Of a stretch of DNA of 21,742 nucleotides, positions 15,052-21,742 are shown one piece after another. The position numbers and the translations under genes are program-made. Location: contig JAHCAX010000018.1 in the NCBI GenBank assembly GCA_019634675.1, forward strand, positions 1 through 21,742, read 5' to 3'. This DNA comes from Acherontichlamydia pituitae (GTDB lineage: Bacteria > Chlamydiota > Chlamydiia > Chlamydiales > Rhabdochlamydiaceae). How positions within the stretch are numbered: position 1 is the first letter of the stretch; every line of letters begins with the position of its first letter. The notes under the pieces were generated by a model that saw only the letters and a list, made by a program, of their open reading frames with translations, was not told the DNA's origin and did not search any database.

Positions 15052-16061
15052 CGCGCGTGGGCCAATTTTGCAGTTAACAGGTCGAAAAGAAGGTTTGCAG
15101 TCCCTCCGCTATTCTTTGCAAGAATCTCAACCTCGAAAAGGCTCTGCAGCCCTGAGCGGAAATACCCCTGCCCTTTCTGCTTGGCAACAGCCAGCCTCTT
15201 ATCGAGCATGGCTCCTCTTAGCTGGGGAAGCTGCTTGACCATGTCGCCTGGCAGCATATGCGTGTCGTTCATCACTGCAAGCTGCAGACCGATCTGGAGC
15301 TGGTAGCGGAGCTGTCCCAAAAAAGGAAGCAGCCAAGAAAGATCGATATTAGGCGGCGGCGCTGCGGGTTTGGCATCCCAAACGATCATTTCCGACAATT
15401 GCCATGTGGAGACTGTTTTTTCAACTGCACAGACTTGTTCGACATCGTTTAAAGCGATCGCCTTGCGCTCCCCGGCATAGCAGATCAGCTTGACCAGCTC
15501 CTGTTCTAGGCTTGGCAGGTCCAATCCGATATGGTCGAGCAGGTGCAGGGCTGCATCGGGACTAAGCGTCTTGCCCTCCTTAAGGGCATATTCGATCATG
15601 TAGCGCTGGAACCTGGCTTTTCTGTCCCACGTTTTTTCTTCGCTCAAGTCCAAAACGACCAGCTCCTTTTTCCCCTTCTGGTAAAGGTCGGCTGTGTTCT
15701 TTGCGCTCGAAGAGCCCAAGATCAGGTAAGAAAAGGTCGAAGGGTTTTCTGCGTAAGCCAAAAGAGGCTCCCAGCCGCTTTTTTTTAATTTTTCCAACCC
15801 ATCGCAAATGATGACGGGCGCTGAGCCGAATAAAGAGCGGGAGTTGAGCTGATCGACGACCTCGCTCAAAGAAGCAGCTGCGGCATCGCAATGCTGCGGC
15901 GCCAAGCTGGGATCTTTTTTATGAAGGGCGGCCATGATCATATCGCAGATCTTTCTCCTTTCATAGCTGCAAGGAGCAATGATGAGATAGATCGGCGAAA
16001 GGTGGTTCGGCGCAGACTCGCTCAAATGTTTGCCGAAAGCGGGCCAGCTCTGGAACTTCAC
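15048..16061 (-). CDS. holA: DNA polymerase III delta subunit-like protein
   Basis: HolA is the clamp-loader subunit that opens the beta clamp. The 337-residue protein has family features: IYLIIAPCSYERRKICDMI near the N-terminus where delta subunits have the degenerate Walker-like region, the SLFGSAPVIICDGLEKLKK segment that follows the DLNSxSLF-type motif, LLDHIGLDLPSLEQELVKL in the middle domain, and a C-terminal helical collar ending LLFDLLTAKL. The start is GTG at 16061, overlapping the osmC stop (GTGA), with GGGGG just upstream. The next ATG is about 40 residues further in and would remove conserved sequence. I recall the C. trachomatis counterpart as CT047. Sequence similarity across delta subunits is low, so the call rests partly on context. 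Confidence 0.75.
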   Translation of the reverse strand: MKFQSWPAFGKHLSESAPNHLSPIYLIIAPCSYERRKICDMIMAALHKKDPSLAPQHCDAAAASLSEVVDQLNSRSLFGSAPVIICDGLEKLKKSGWEPLLAYAENPSTFSYLILGSSSAKNTADLYQKGKKELVVLDLSEEKTWDRKARFQRYMIEYALKEGKTLSPDAALHLLDHIGLDLPSLEQELVKLICYAGERKAIALNDVEQVCAVEKTVSTWQLSEMIVWDAKPAAPPPNIDLSWLLPFLGQLRYQLQIGLQLAVMNDTHMLPGDMVKQLPQLRGAMLDKRLAVAKQKGQGYFRSGLQSLFEVEILAKNSGGTANLLFDLLTAKLAHAR

Positions 16062-16471
16062 GATTGCCCCCAGTGAAAAATCAGTTCCTGCTGGATGTCA
16101 GGGTGGAGGCTGTGCTTCACCGGACAGGTTTGCGCTGCTTTGATCAACTGGTCGGTGATCTCAGGAGAAAACGTGTAGGGGCAGTAGACTTGTACGCTCA
16201 GCCGTCCGATCCGCCGGGATGGCGCTGACTGCATTTCCTTGACAACGGTCAATTTTGTTCCTTTGATATCGATATTGCGCTTGCGGGCAATGATCCCCAT
16301 CAAGGTCAGAACGCAAGAGCCTAAGGCTGCCGCAAGCAAATCTGTCGGAGAAAAAACCCTTCCAAGCCCTTGGTTGTCCTTCGGCGCATCGGTCGTGATC
16401 TCAGATCCATTTTCCTTATGCACGCAGCGCGTGGACAAATCTCCTTCATACCAGATCTCAATTTCCGCCAT
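16058..16471 (-). CDS. OsmC/Ohr-family protein
   Basis: OsmC-like proteins are small dimeric thiol peroxidases acting on organic hydroperoxides, or close relatives of unknown substrate. The 137-residue protein has the FSPTDLLAAALGSC signature with Cys53 and the second cysteine Cys116 in TCPVKHSL, the two residues that form the redox pair in the family. DAPKDNQGLG precedes the first motif, which is closer to the YhfA-like branch than to Ohr. GGTGGA stands just before the ATG. It is the first gene of a minus-strand operon with holA and the methyltransferase, with 4-base overlaps. A TAAAAT-like -10 (rev. 16498-16503) is possible, with no clear -35; the CACAGAG repeat falls where the -35 would be. 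Confidence 0.88.
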   Translation of the reverse strand: MAEIEIWYEGDLSTRCVHKENGSEITTDAPKDNQGLGRVFSPTDLLAAALGSCVLTLMGIIARKRNIDIKGTKLTVVKEMQSAPSRRIGRLSVQVYCPYTFSPEITDQLIKAAQTCPVKHSLHPDIQQELIFHWGQS

Positions 16472-16504
16472 ATTCCACCAAGCTTAATGAACCAATTATT
16501 TTAC

Positions 16505-16531
16505 CACAGAGAGCACAGAGGACACAGAAAA
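16505..16531. repeat. Three 9-bp tandem units of CACAGAG type
   Basis: CACAGAGAG, CACAGAGGA and CACAGAAAA follow one another without gap. About 20 bases on, TTTCTCTTTCTCTGCG (16550-16565) is a partial inverted counterpart. This resembles a widespread bacterial intergenic repeat (ACCACAGAGrACACAGAGG...) whose read-through gives false peptides such as HREHRGHR. It is not a CRISPR array. Confidence 0.7.
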
Positions 16532-16648
16532 AAATTAAGAATGAATGGGTTTCTCTTTCTCTGCGAAAAAAAATCTTCAAGTTCCATTCATCATCCTTGC
16601 TTAAAGATATGCCTACTGTTGGAAGATGTCAAAAAATAAAATAAAATA

Positions 16649-16678
16649 TTGACAAGCGATAACAAGACAAGCTAGACT
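16649..16678 (+). promoter_or_regulatory. Promoter of the 57-residue/1313-residue gene pair
   Basis: A perfect -35 TTGACA (16649-16654) is followed after 18 bases by TAGACT (16673-16678), which matches TATAAT at 4 of 6 positions. Transcription would start near 16685, at the foot of the leader hairpin. Confidence 0.65.
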
Positions 16679-16697
16679 GAGGTTACGGTGGTGTCTG

Positions 16698-16740
16698 TAC
16701 AAGCAACACATGATGAGAGAAATACCATGTGGAACTTGTA
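16698..16740 (+). promoter_or_regulatory. Structured leader hairpin
   Basis: TACAAG (16698-16703) pairs with CTTGTA (16735-16740), and CACATG (16707-16712) pairs with CATGTG (16726-16731). The two 6-bp helices are separated by a symmetric 3-base internal loop (CAA/GAA), and the apical loop has 13 bases. It occupies the start of the predicted leader, about 30 bases before the ATG. It matches no riboswitch I recognise. Confidence 0.5.
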
Positions 16741-16768
16741 GGTAAAACGAGTACTTTAAGGAACCCAT

Positions 16769-16942
16769 ATGATTACCCGATTATTTAAGAAGGGAAACAA
16801 AAAAAAGGAGGAGAAAAAAAAGATGTCCTCTAAACCTGCTCCAGAAGGCAAAAAGAAAACAACGACTTTTCAAAAAGTATTGACCGCGGAAGGCTGGAAA
16901 CGGCTGATGATGCGCAAATATGGAAAAGGGAAGAAAAAGTAA
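16769..16942 (+). CDS. 57-residue highly basic mini-protein
   Basis: The frame from ATG 16769 to TAA 16940-16942 encodes 57 residues, 19 of them Lys and 3 Arg against 4 Glu. It starts MITRLFKKGNKKKEEKKK, has a middle TTTFQKVLTAEGWKRLMM, and ends in GKGKKK. AAGGA at 16758-16762 is well spaced. The stop overlaps the next start (TAATG), so the two genes are almost certainly translated in a coupled way. Its charge would suit nucleic-acid or acidic-surface binding. The C. trachomatis holA homologue lies near the histone-like gene hctB (from memory), but the Lys-Ala repeats of HctB are absent here. Function is unknown. Confidence 0.75.
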   Translation: MITRLFKKGNKKKEEKKKMSSKPAPEGKKKTTTFQKVLTAEGWKRLMMRKYGKGKKK

Positions 16943-19900
16943 TGTCTCTGCTTCGCAAACCAGATGAGAAAAAAGCCATCAAGCCTGTCATCTCGCTGCT
17001 GCTTCCGCCCAATCTTGAGGCGTTGAAGAAAGCATTCCATGGCCAGCTCGATCGGCAGCACCAGCTCTTGGACAAGATCATGCACAATATTCACACCACA
17101 GTGAACAAAATGCATGCCAATCCTGAAGAGATGTGGCTGCACATCGACTTTCAAGCCGAGGCGATCGATCAGATCATCCATCAGTTTTGCGAAGACGTCA
17201 GACGCTCTTTGGAGGAAAAGAGCCCTCCAGACACATTCGAAGAGGAAGAGGGGATCAACAGCCTCGTCCAACAGCTTGAATGGGACCTGGACCAAAAGTA
17301 TTGTGTTGAAGACTATGTCGAGACCCTATTGAACCAACTGGGGAAAATAGGTCCTGAGACCTTATCTCCCTCTGAGCTGCTCAAAGGGATCAGCAATCCT
17401 AACATTCATCGCGACGCCTATAACATTGCGGGATATCCCGGCCGACCACTGCCGACAAGCAGTTGGTGGCTCTATCTTGCCGACCGCTTAGGGCCCGGGT
17501 TTTATGCGATGACAGTCGTTGCCGATGGAACTGCAATTCAAGACCCCCTAACTTGCATTGCACAAAGCCAAGCGCAGCGATTTAAGCCGAATGCACAGAT
17601 CGGCGAGGAAGTCCTGATCCCTTCTGCCTCAGCTTTCCGTCCTAATGTCAATCAAGGATGCTACCTCATTAAAAACAACCCCCATGGCCTTGAGTTCGCC
17701 CAGTCTGAGATCTTCCACACGGACGTCCAAGACCAGTTTGCCACCTATTTTCAAGCCCAGCCTTACACCCTGGTCGCAGGGACAAAGGAGGAGCTCCAGT
17801 TCCCTCCGACGCTCACCTCTTTCGACGACCACAGCGCGACGCTCCACTTCCAGTCCGGCGAAGCCTCTCTGACAGCCCCTGTCCTGCGCGGCAGCCCGTT
17901 CATTACCCTTTTATACCGGAACAGCACGCCATCTTTGCGCATTGCAGGGATGACGATCCGAAAAAACAGCATCCAGGCCCACGGTTACTTTCTCGTTGTT
18001 TCCGATGATGAAGTGAAAGACCCTCTAACACAGATCGCTGCGACCACTGCCATTGCCAAAGGGATCCATGCAAGCATCGGCGATGTTGTCCTCGTTCCCA
18101 ATTTAGATGCGCTGCAAGGTCAAGTCTTTACATTCCAAGTCGATGAGACGCAAGAGTCTTACCTGGTCGTCAGCTCGACTCCGATCGCCTTTAAGACAAT
18201 GAACGCGGTTGAAATGATCCTTCTTCCGGAAGGCGTTAGCGTTCCTGAAGGAAAATCAGATCAGTTTTTAGAAGGCGATGCAAACACAGTCCCCTACTCG
18301 AGCAGGATCGTTTATGGCGGCGCTGCGGCCATCAATGGGATCGAAGCAATTAACCCTTGTACGGAAACGGTTGTGCGGATCGCCAAAGTCCCCAAAAAAA
18401 GCTCTGTCGAAGAGGCCGTTTTCCACTTCCTCCAGCACGCTTGGGTCTATGCGACAGGCGGATCTTTCAGCATCACAGGCAAGGGAGAATGGAAATACGC
18501 CTACACCGTCCAGCACATCAATCCCTTTGCGCACCTCAAGCAGCACAATCCACCGCAAATCAAAAAACAAGACCTATTAGTGGCCCTCTTAAGCCCCGAC
18601 TACACGGCGCTTGCCGCAATGACGCAAAAAATCCCCCTCTCCTACCAAACATTGCATGGGCCTGCCCGCTTCGCAATCGTCTCTAATGAAGAGCTCAGCT
18701 TTAGCCAAGAAGAGCATCCGATCCATTGGCCCGATGCTGTCGTTTCCCTCTTCAGCCAAGAGCAAATAAGTTCGCTGATCGACGCCATCGTCCAAAGCGC
18801 CTCCCACTTCGATATCAAGGCGCGCGGCGCATCGAGCTTGAAAGCGGCGCAGCAGATCAATGATCTTGCACAGCTTGCCCATACGATGTTCACCCTCCTT
18901 TCGCAAAACCAGCTGCTCATCGATAACAATGCCTTCATGGCGGCTTTCCAGACAGCTTTGTGCATCGCTAAAGCCGGCCTTGACGATTACTTGAGCGGCG
19001 GGCAGCTTCAGTACGACACGTCCAACCACATGGTTATCACAGCCCTTCCCTCTGATGGATACAACACCTACGGGCAAGACCACCACAGGACCTACGGCTA
19101 CTTGGTCCAAGCGGCAGCGGCAATCAACGACATCACTCCCGACTGGTTTAAAGGCCACCGCAAAGAAGTCGTTAACCTCCTCGTCAATGACATCTGCTGC
19201 CCATTTGATCAAAGCCCCTATTTCCCCAAAATGCGGATGTGGGACCCCTACACAGCCCTCGGAAGAGGGTCTGGCGCCATTGCGCCAGGGCCCGACGGAA
19301 TGGCTGCAAGGTCGATAGGAGAAGAGCTCAACAGCCTTCATGGGATCGCATTATGGGCTAAGAGCTGCTTCGACAAACAGCTAGAGGCTTTCGCTACAAC
19401 GCTTGCAGGACGTCTTTTGGCAGCAGCGCAAGCCTATTGCCTTCCCAGCAGCCCCCCTTCCATCTACACGGAGGCTAATGCCCCCGAAGCCGCTGCAGCC
19501 TTTGCAGAGAAAGTCGTCTGCTGCAGCATCAACACCGATGTCCAAACCTCCTCGCAAAACAGCTTTGCCAGCCTTGCAGAACAGGCGGCCGGCAGCTCAA
19601 AATGGATCGATCCCCAAACAGCTTTCATCGCCTTCCAGAACCTCTTTAACTGCAACCTAAATGAATTCGATGAACAGCTCTTCGTCGATAACTTTGCAGA
19701 CTCCCCCCTCTTTCAATCGGCATCCAGCGCGGTTCCCCATCTCATTCCACTGATCGCTCGCGTAAGCCCTCACACTGCAAACACGGTGTTAGAATGGTAT
19801 GTCCGTTCCCATCAGCTCAATCCTTCTGAGTTCCCTTTGCCTTCCGTTGCCTTGGCCTCCCTTCTCAAGATCCAAGTTTTTGCTGCCATGCATAAAGTCC

Positions 19901-20883
19901 AAGATCCCGTCCAATCGCCGATCCCGAACAACCTCCTGCCGCCGCATCCAGAAGACACCCACCCTGTTCCTCTTGAATTCTGGCTTGGCAAAGCAAAAGA
20001 ATGGCTCCATAGCCCCCATTTGACCTCCGACGTCTATAAAATCGCGGAAAGCCTCCACAAAGAGATAGAGACCCTCGTCCAATATAAAGGCACCCTTCAA
20101 GACCTGCACATGTGGGCCCGTTCGATCATCCTCCCTTCGATCTATGATACTTATCCAGGGATAACCTTTAACGACCTCTACCCCTTCTGCGTGATCACCC
20201 AGACCGATGCGCAAGAAGTCCTTCAAGAAAAACAGCTCCCCAAACAAGCTCCCGATTCCCATCTGTTCCAAGAAGAGACAGCATCGCCTAAAAGCTCGAC
20301 CGAACTAAGGTCTGATGCTCCTCCCTTCGAAGCGCCTGTTGCAATCGAAACTCCTGCAGCGCCAACTCCTTCTTCGGAGCCGGCCCCCCTCTTTTCCACT
20401 TCCCAAATCTTTAACCGGGTCAAAGCAGAGATCACTGCCTACCTCTCAGAAAGGACGATCAATCTCTACCATGCCCAGTCCTTCTTAGGGTTGCCTCAAG
20501 AGATCCCCTCGACCGATGCGGAATGGCGCAAGCTCTCCTCGATCGCCCAGTCTAAGCTGCAGCAGCTGCAAAGCGATATCGCCTCTTGCCGCAGCCCAGC
20601 CCATTGGACAGCATTGGCCGCCAAGTATGGTTTCAAAGGAGCCCTCCATCAAATCCAAAAGCAAGCAGCCCATGCCTTAAGGATCTTAAGCGATCTCTTC
20701 AGCTCGCGGCTTGCCTTAAGCAGCTTCATTCAAGCTCTGACAAAGATCACCACCTTGGAAATGGCAGATGGTTCCCTGGAGGATCTTGCCGAATGGGCAG
20801 CAGGTTTTAATACCTCAGGACTCACCCATCAAGACCTTGCGGTGTGGAAGCTCATGGAAAGAGAAGAGCTGGCTAATTCTTGA
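16942..20883 (+). CDS. 1313-residue protein with glycoside hydrolase family 81-like domain
   Basis: Residues 1-150 are helical and charged. From about 165 to 900 the order of motifs follows GH81 endo-beta-1,3-glucanases: PLPTSSWWLYLADRLGPGFY (W175, W176; family TNKWW), RGSPFITLLYRNSTPSL (about 317; family GSPFVTxxY), LLSPDY, LQYDTSNHMV, then QDHHRTYGYLVQAAAAI with Asp713 (family NDHHFHYGY, catalytic acid), SPYFPKMRMWDPYTALGRGS and ARSIGEELNSLHGIALW. Glu794 matches the second Glu of the family ExxxE pair, but the first is Arg790. The 81-residue gap from Asp713 to Glu794 fits the family. A Pro/Ser/Ala linker (about 1090-1155) leads to a helical C-terminal domain. There is no signal peptide. Start ATG overlaps the preceding stop. 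I infer an enzyme or binding protein for beta-1,3-glucan, perhaps secreted by type III. The call rests on alignment by eye. Confidence 0.75.
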   Translation: MSLLRKPDEKKAIKPVISLLLPPNLEALKKAFHGQLDRQHQLLDKIMHNIHTTVNKMHANPEEMWLHIDFQAEAIDQIIHQFCEDVRRSLEEKSPPDTFEEEEGINSLVQQLEWDLDQKYCVEDYVETLLNQLGKIGPETLSPSELLKGISNPNIHRDAYNIAGYPGRPLPTSSWWLYLADRLGPGFYAMTVVADGTAIQDPLTCIAQSQAQRFKPNAQIGEEVLIPSASAFRPNVNQGCYLIKNNPHGLEFAQSEIFHTDVQDQFATYFQAQPYTLVAGTKEELQFPPTLTSFDDHSATLHFQSGEASLTAPVLRGSPFITLLYRNSTPSLRIAGMTIRKNSIQAHGYFLVVSDDEVKDPLTQIAATTAIAKGIHASIGDVVLVPNLDALQGQVFTFQVDETQESYLVVSSTPIAFKTMNAVEMILLPEGVSVPEGKSDQFLEGDANTVPYSSRIVYGGAAAINGIEAINPCTETVVRIAKVPKKSSVEEAVFHFLQHAWVYATGGSFSITGKGEWKYAYTVQHINPFAHLKQHNPPQIKKQDLLVALLSPDYTALAAMTQKIPLSYQTLHGPARFAIVSNEELSFSQEEHPIHWPDAVVSLFSQEQISSLIDAIVQSASHFDIKARGASSLKAAQQINDLAQLAHTMFTLLSQNQLLIDNNAFMAAFQTALCIAKAGLDDYLSGGQLQYDTSNHMVITALPSDGYNTYGQDHHRTYGYLVQAAAAINDITPDWFKGHRKEVVNLLVNDICCPFDQSPYFPKMRMWDPYTALGRGSGAIAPGPDGMAARSIGEELNSLHGIALWAKSCFDKQLEAFATTLAGRLLAAAQAYCLPSSPPSIYTEANAPEAAAAFAEKVVCCSINTDVQTSSQNSFASLAEQAAGSSKWIDPQTAFIAFQNLFNCNLNEFDEQLFVDNFADSPLFQSASSAVPHLIPLIARVSPHTANTVLEWYVRSHQLNPSEFPLPSVALASLLKIQVFAAMHKVQDPVQSPIPNNLLPPHPEDTHPVPLEFWLGKAKEWLHSPHLTSDVYKIAESLHKEIETLVQYKGTLQDLHMWARSIILPSIYDTYPGITFNDLYPFCVITQTDAQEVLQEKQLPKQAPDSHLFQEETASPKSSTELRSDAPPFEAPVAIETPAAPTPSSEPAPLFSTSQIFNRVKAEITAYLSERTINLYHAQSFLGLPQEIPSTDAEWRKLSSIAQSKLQQLQSDIASCRSPAHWTALAAKYGFKGALHQIQKQAAHALRILSDLFSSRLALSSFIQALTKITTLEMADGSLEDLAEWAAGFNTSGLTHQDLAVWKLMEREELANS

Positions 20884-20989
20884 TAAACATCAGGATATCA
20901 GCATCTTCAGAATGGTTTCATTAGTCCAGGGCATCCACTCTGTCCAGTTATTCGTCATACAAAAAACCAGATAATTTAATAAATAAAAT

Positions 20990-21018
20990 TTGACTACAAT
21001 CAATCAATTAATTAAAAT
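20990..21018 (+). promoter_or_regulatory. Sigma-70-like promoter of the 208-residue gene
   Basis: TTGACT (20990-20995) and TAAAAT (21013-21018) are separated by 17 bases. Transcription would start near 21025, leaving a leader of about 45 bases that contains the hairpin at 21023-21056. Confidence 0.7.
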
Positions 21019-21022
21019 TACA

Positions 21023-21056
21023 CCGTTTTTAAACAGAAAATAATTAATAAAAACGG
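21023..21056 (+). promoter_or_regulatory. AU-rich leader hairpin touching the ribosome binding site
   Basis: CCGTTTTT (21023-21030) pairs with AAAAACGG (21049-21056) around an A/T-rich 18-base loop. The ribosome binding site GGGGA at 21055-21059 shares its first two Gs with the stem, so folding would partly hide it. The +1 must lie at or before the stem for this to matter. Confidence 0.4.
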
Positions 21057-21068
21057 GGATAATTTTTT

Positions 21069-21695
21069 ATGGCAAGTTTTGCGGGACTATCATCATCATC
21101 ATGCTCCTACCAATCGATCTTAGGGAACCTACAGAATAGCAGAAAGCTCCTTTCGCGCACTTTGGACCTGATCGATGCTTCTCCCGATACGCGGATCATC
21201 GCCGCCCACAGATTCGGCGATCAGCTGCTTGTCGAAATGCGGAAGGCAGAGGAAGACCCAACCTCTGAAAAGATCAGAAGCTACATTAGCGCCAGCGTCC
21301 AGATATTGGACGACGCCTTCCAAAGTTGGAAATTCTCTAATCCCGAACTTCAGCAAGAGTGCGAAACTGCGCTAGCCTGTTCGCTAAGCCGCTTTGAGCT
21401 CTTCTTTTTCGAAGCAGAAAACAAAGAGAACATCACAACCGCCTCGCTTATCCATGAACTTGCCGTGTTAAGAAAGCTCTTCCCAAACGCAGATGAAATG
21501 TCATTAAAACAACAACTTCTTCCTACCTCCCTTCGCAACCCCGAGACCTATTGCGAGTTTAAGAGAATGACCTCCAATCCAAGTTCGTTCGCCAGTTTGC
21601 ACAACGAGATCTTGGAGGTCTTTGACGAAAGCGTAATGCCTTGCGGCCCTCAAAGCACGGAAGACCTTGATGAATGGATCAACAGCTTAGAGTAA
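21069..21695 (+). CDS. Uncharacterised 208-residue protein, related to the 592-residue protein
   Basis: I do not recognise a named family. The ATG at 21069 follows GGGGA at 21055-21059. The first 20 residues are rich in Ser (GLSSSSCSYQS) with no hydrophobic signal. The rest appears all helical, with a strongly acidic tail (STEDLDEWINSLE). Residues 63-89 and 121-158 match residues 207-233 and 293-330 of the 739-2517 product without gaps. The second block has 13 of 38 identical residues, including NIT, LFP and a final NP. The gene has its own promoter. It may be a short member of a chlamydia-specific effector-like family; that is inference. Confidence 0.8.
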   Translation: MASFAGLSSSSCSYQSILGNLQNSRKLLSRTLDLIDASPDTRIIAAHRFGDQLLVEMRKAEEDPTSEKIRSYISASVQILDDAFQSWKFSNPELQQECETALACSLSRFELFFFEAENKENITTASLIHELAVLRKLFPNADEMSLKQQLLPTSLRNPETYCEFKRMTSNPSSFASLHNEILEVFDESVMPCGPQSTEDLDEWINSLE

Positions 21696-21742
21696 AGGCT
21701 TAGAGACGTTCTCTGAATTAGAATAATTTGATTTTTGATGGA

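Larger units (their letters stand above)
16472..16768. other. Divergent intergenic region with repeat, promoter and leader hairpin
   Basis: The stretch between osmC (minus) and the 57-residue gene (plus) holds the 9-bp tandem repeat at 16505-16531, an A-rich patch at 16563-16572, the plus-strand promoter at 16649-16678 and a long leader hairpin at 16698-16740. I see no gene in it. Confidence 0.6.

Noticed and set aside
16505..16531. CRISPR-like array
   Set aside because: The units are 9 bases, contiguous, without spacers, and there are no cas genes.
16370..16639. Plus-strand frame containing HREHRGHR
   Set aside because: This is read-through of the CACAGAG repeat and antisense osmC, a known kind of false gene.
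16769..16942. Histone-like HctB homologue
   Set aside because: Position near holA and lysine content are suggestive, but the Lys/Ala pentapeptide-like repeats of HctB are absent and the protein is too short.
18589..19341. 250-codon minus-strand frame within the giant gene
   Set aside because: It is a shadow of the GH81-like region, with no ribosome binding site and no recognisable motifs.
1..21742. tRNA, rRNA or known riboswitch
   Set aside because: Inspection of the intergenic regions on both strands showed no cloverleaf, T-loop motif or familiar riboswitch core.

Overview
The window reads as chromosomal DNA from an environmental (amoeba-associated, Waddlia- or Parachlamydia-like) member of the Chlamydiota. 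Three things suggest this. A hemN/hemW gene and a small coiled-coil acidic gene stand divergent to sucA-sucB, and a holA-like gene lies next to a yraL/rsmI-like methyltransferase; I recall both arrangements from Chlamydia trachomatis (CT052-CT055 and CT047-CT048). The chlamydial [2Fe-2S] ferredoxin type is present. Between these housekeeping blocks stand long proteins with low-complexity N-termini that I cannot match to ordinary bacterial families. Genus and species are not established from this sequence.

Layout. 1-738 is an AT-rich, G-poor non-coding region. It begins inside a copy of a dispersed repeat and carries several copies of an AATTTTAATT motif before a good promoter. 739-2517 is an unrecognised 592-residue protein followed by a strong terminator. 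2654-4268 (minus) holds a CT053-like acidic protein and a HemW-type radical SAM protein. 4552-9813 (plus) is a compact sucA-sucB-lpd operon encoding a complete 2-oxoglutarate dehydrogenase complex. 9953-10210 is a small DUF2442-like gene. 10255-11111 (minus) carries a ferredoxin and a DUF1858-HesB fusion, a small iron-sulfur module. 11289-11492 (minus) is a short coiled-coil protein with its own terminator.

11825-14047 is an unrecognised 740-residue protein with a proline/phenylalanine-rich N-terminus and two PSAP motifs. It is followed by a terminator and then by a 175-bp imperfect palindrome with perfect 26-bp ends (14163-14337). One arm of this palindrome recurs at bases 1-36, and the other arm supplies the last codons and stop of the next gene. 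14320-16471 (minus) is a tightly overlapping operon: an OsmC-family protein, a HolA-like DNA polymerase III delta subunit and a YraL/RsmI-like methyltransferase. 16505-16531 is a 9-bp tandem repeat of the CACAGAG type.

The most interesting unit is 16649-20883. A near-consensus promoter and a structured leader precede a 57-residue, very lysine-rich mini-protein, whose stop overlaps (TAATG) the start of a 1313-residue protein. The middle of that large protein resembles glycoside hydrolase family 81 (endo-beta-1,3-glucanase). The Asp of the DHHxxYGY motif is present, but one of the two conserved glutamates appears to be Arg. The protein has no signal peptide. A fungal/bacterial-type beta-1,3-glucanase fold embedded in a chlamydial protein would be unusual, and a secreted effector or polysaccharide-binding role is an inference. 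The last gene, 21069-21695, shares two ungapped sequence blocks with the first (739-2517), so the window appears to be bracketed by members of one undescribed family.
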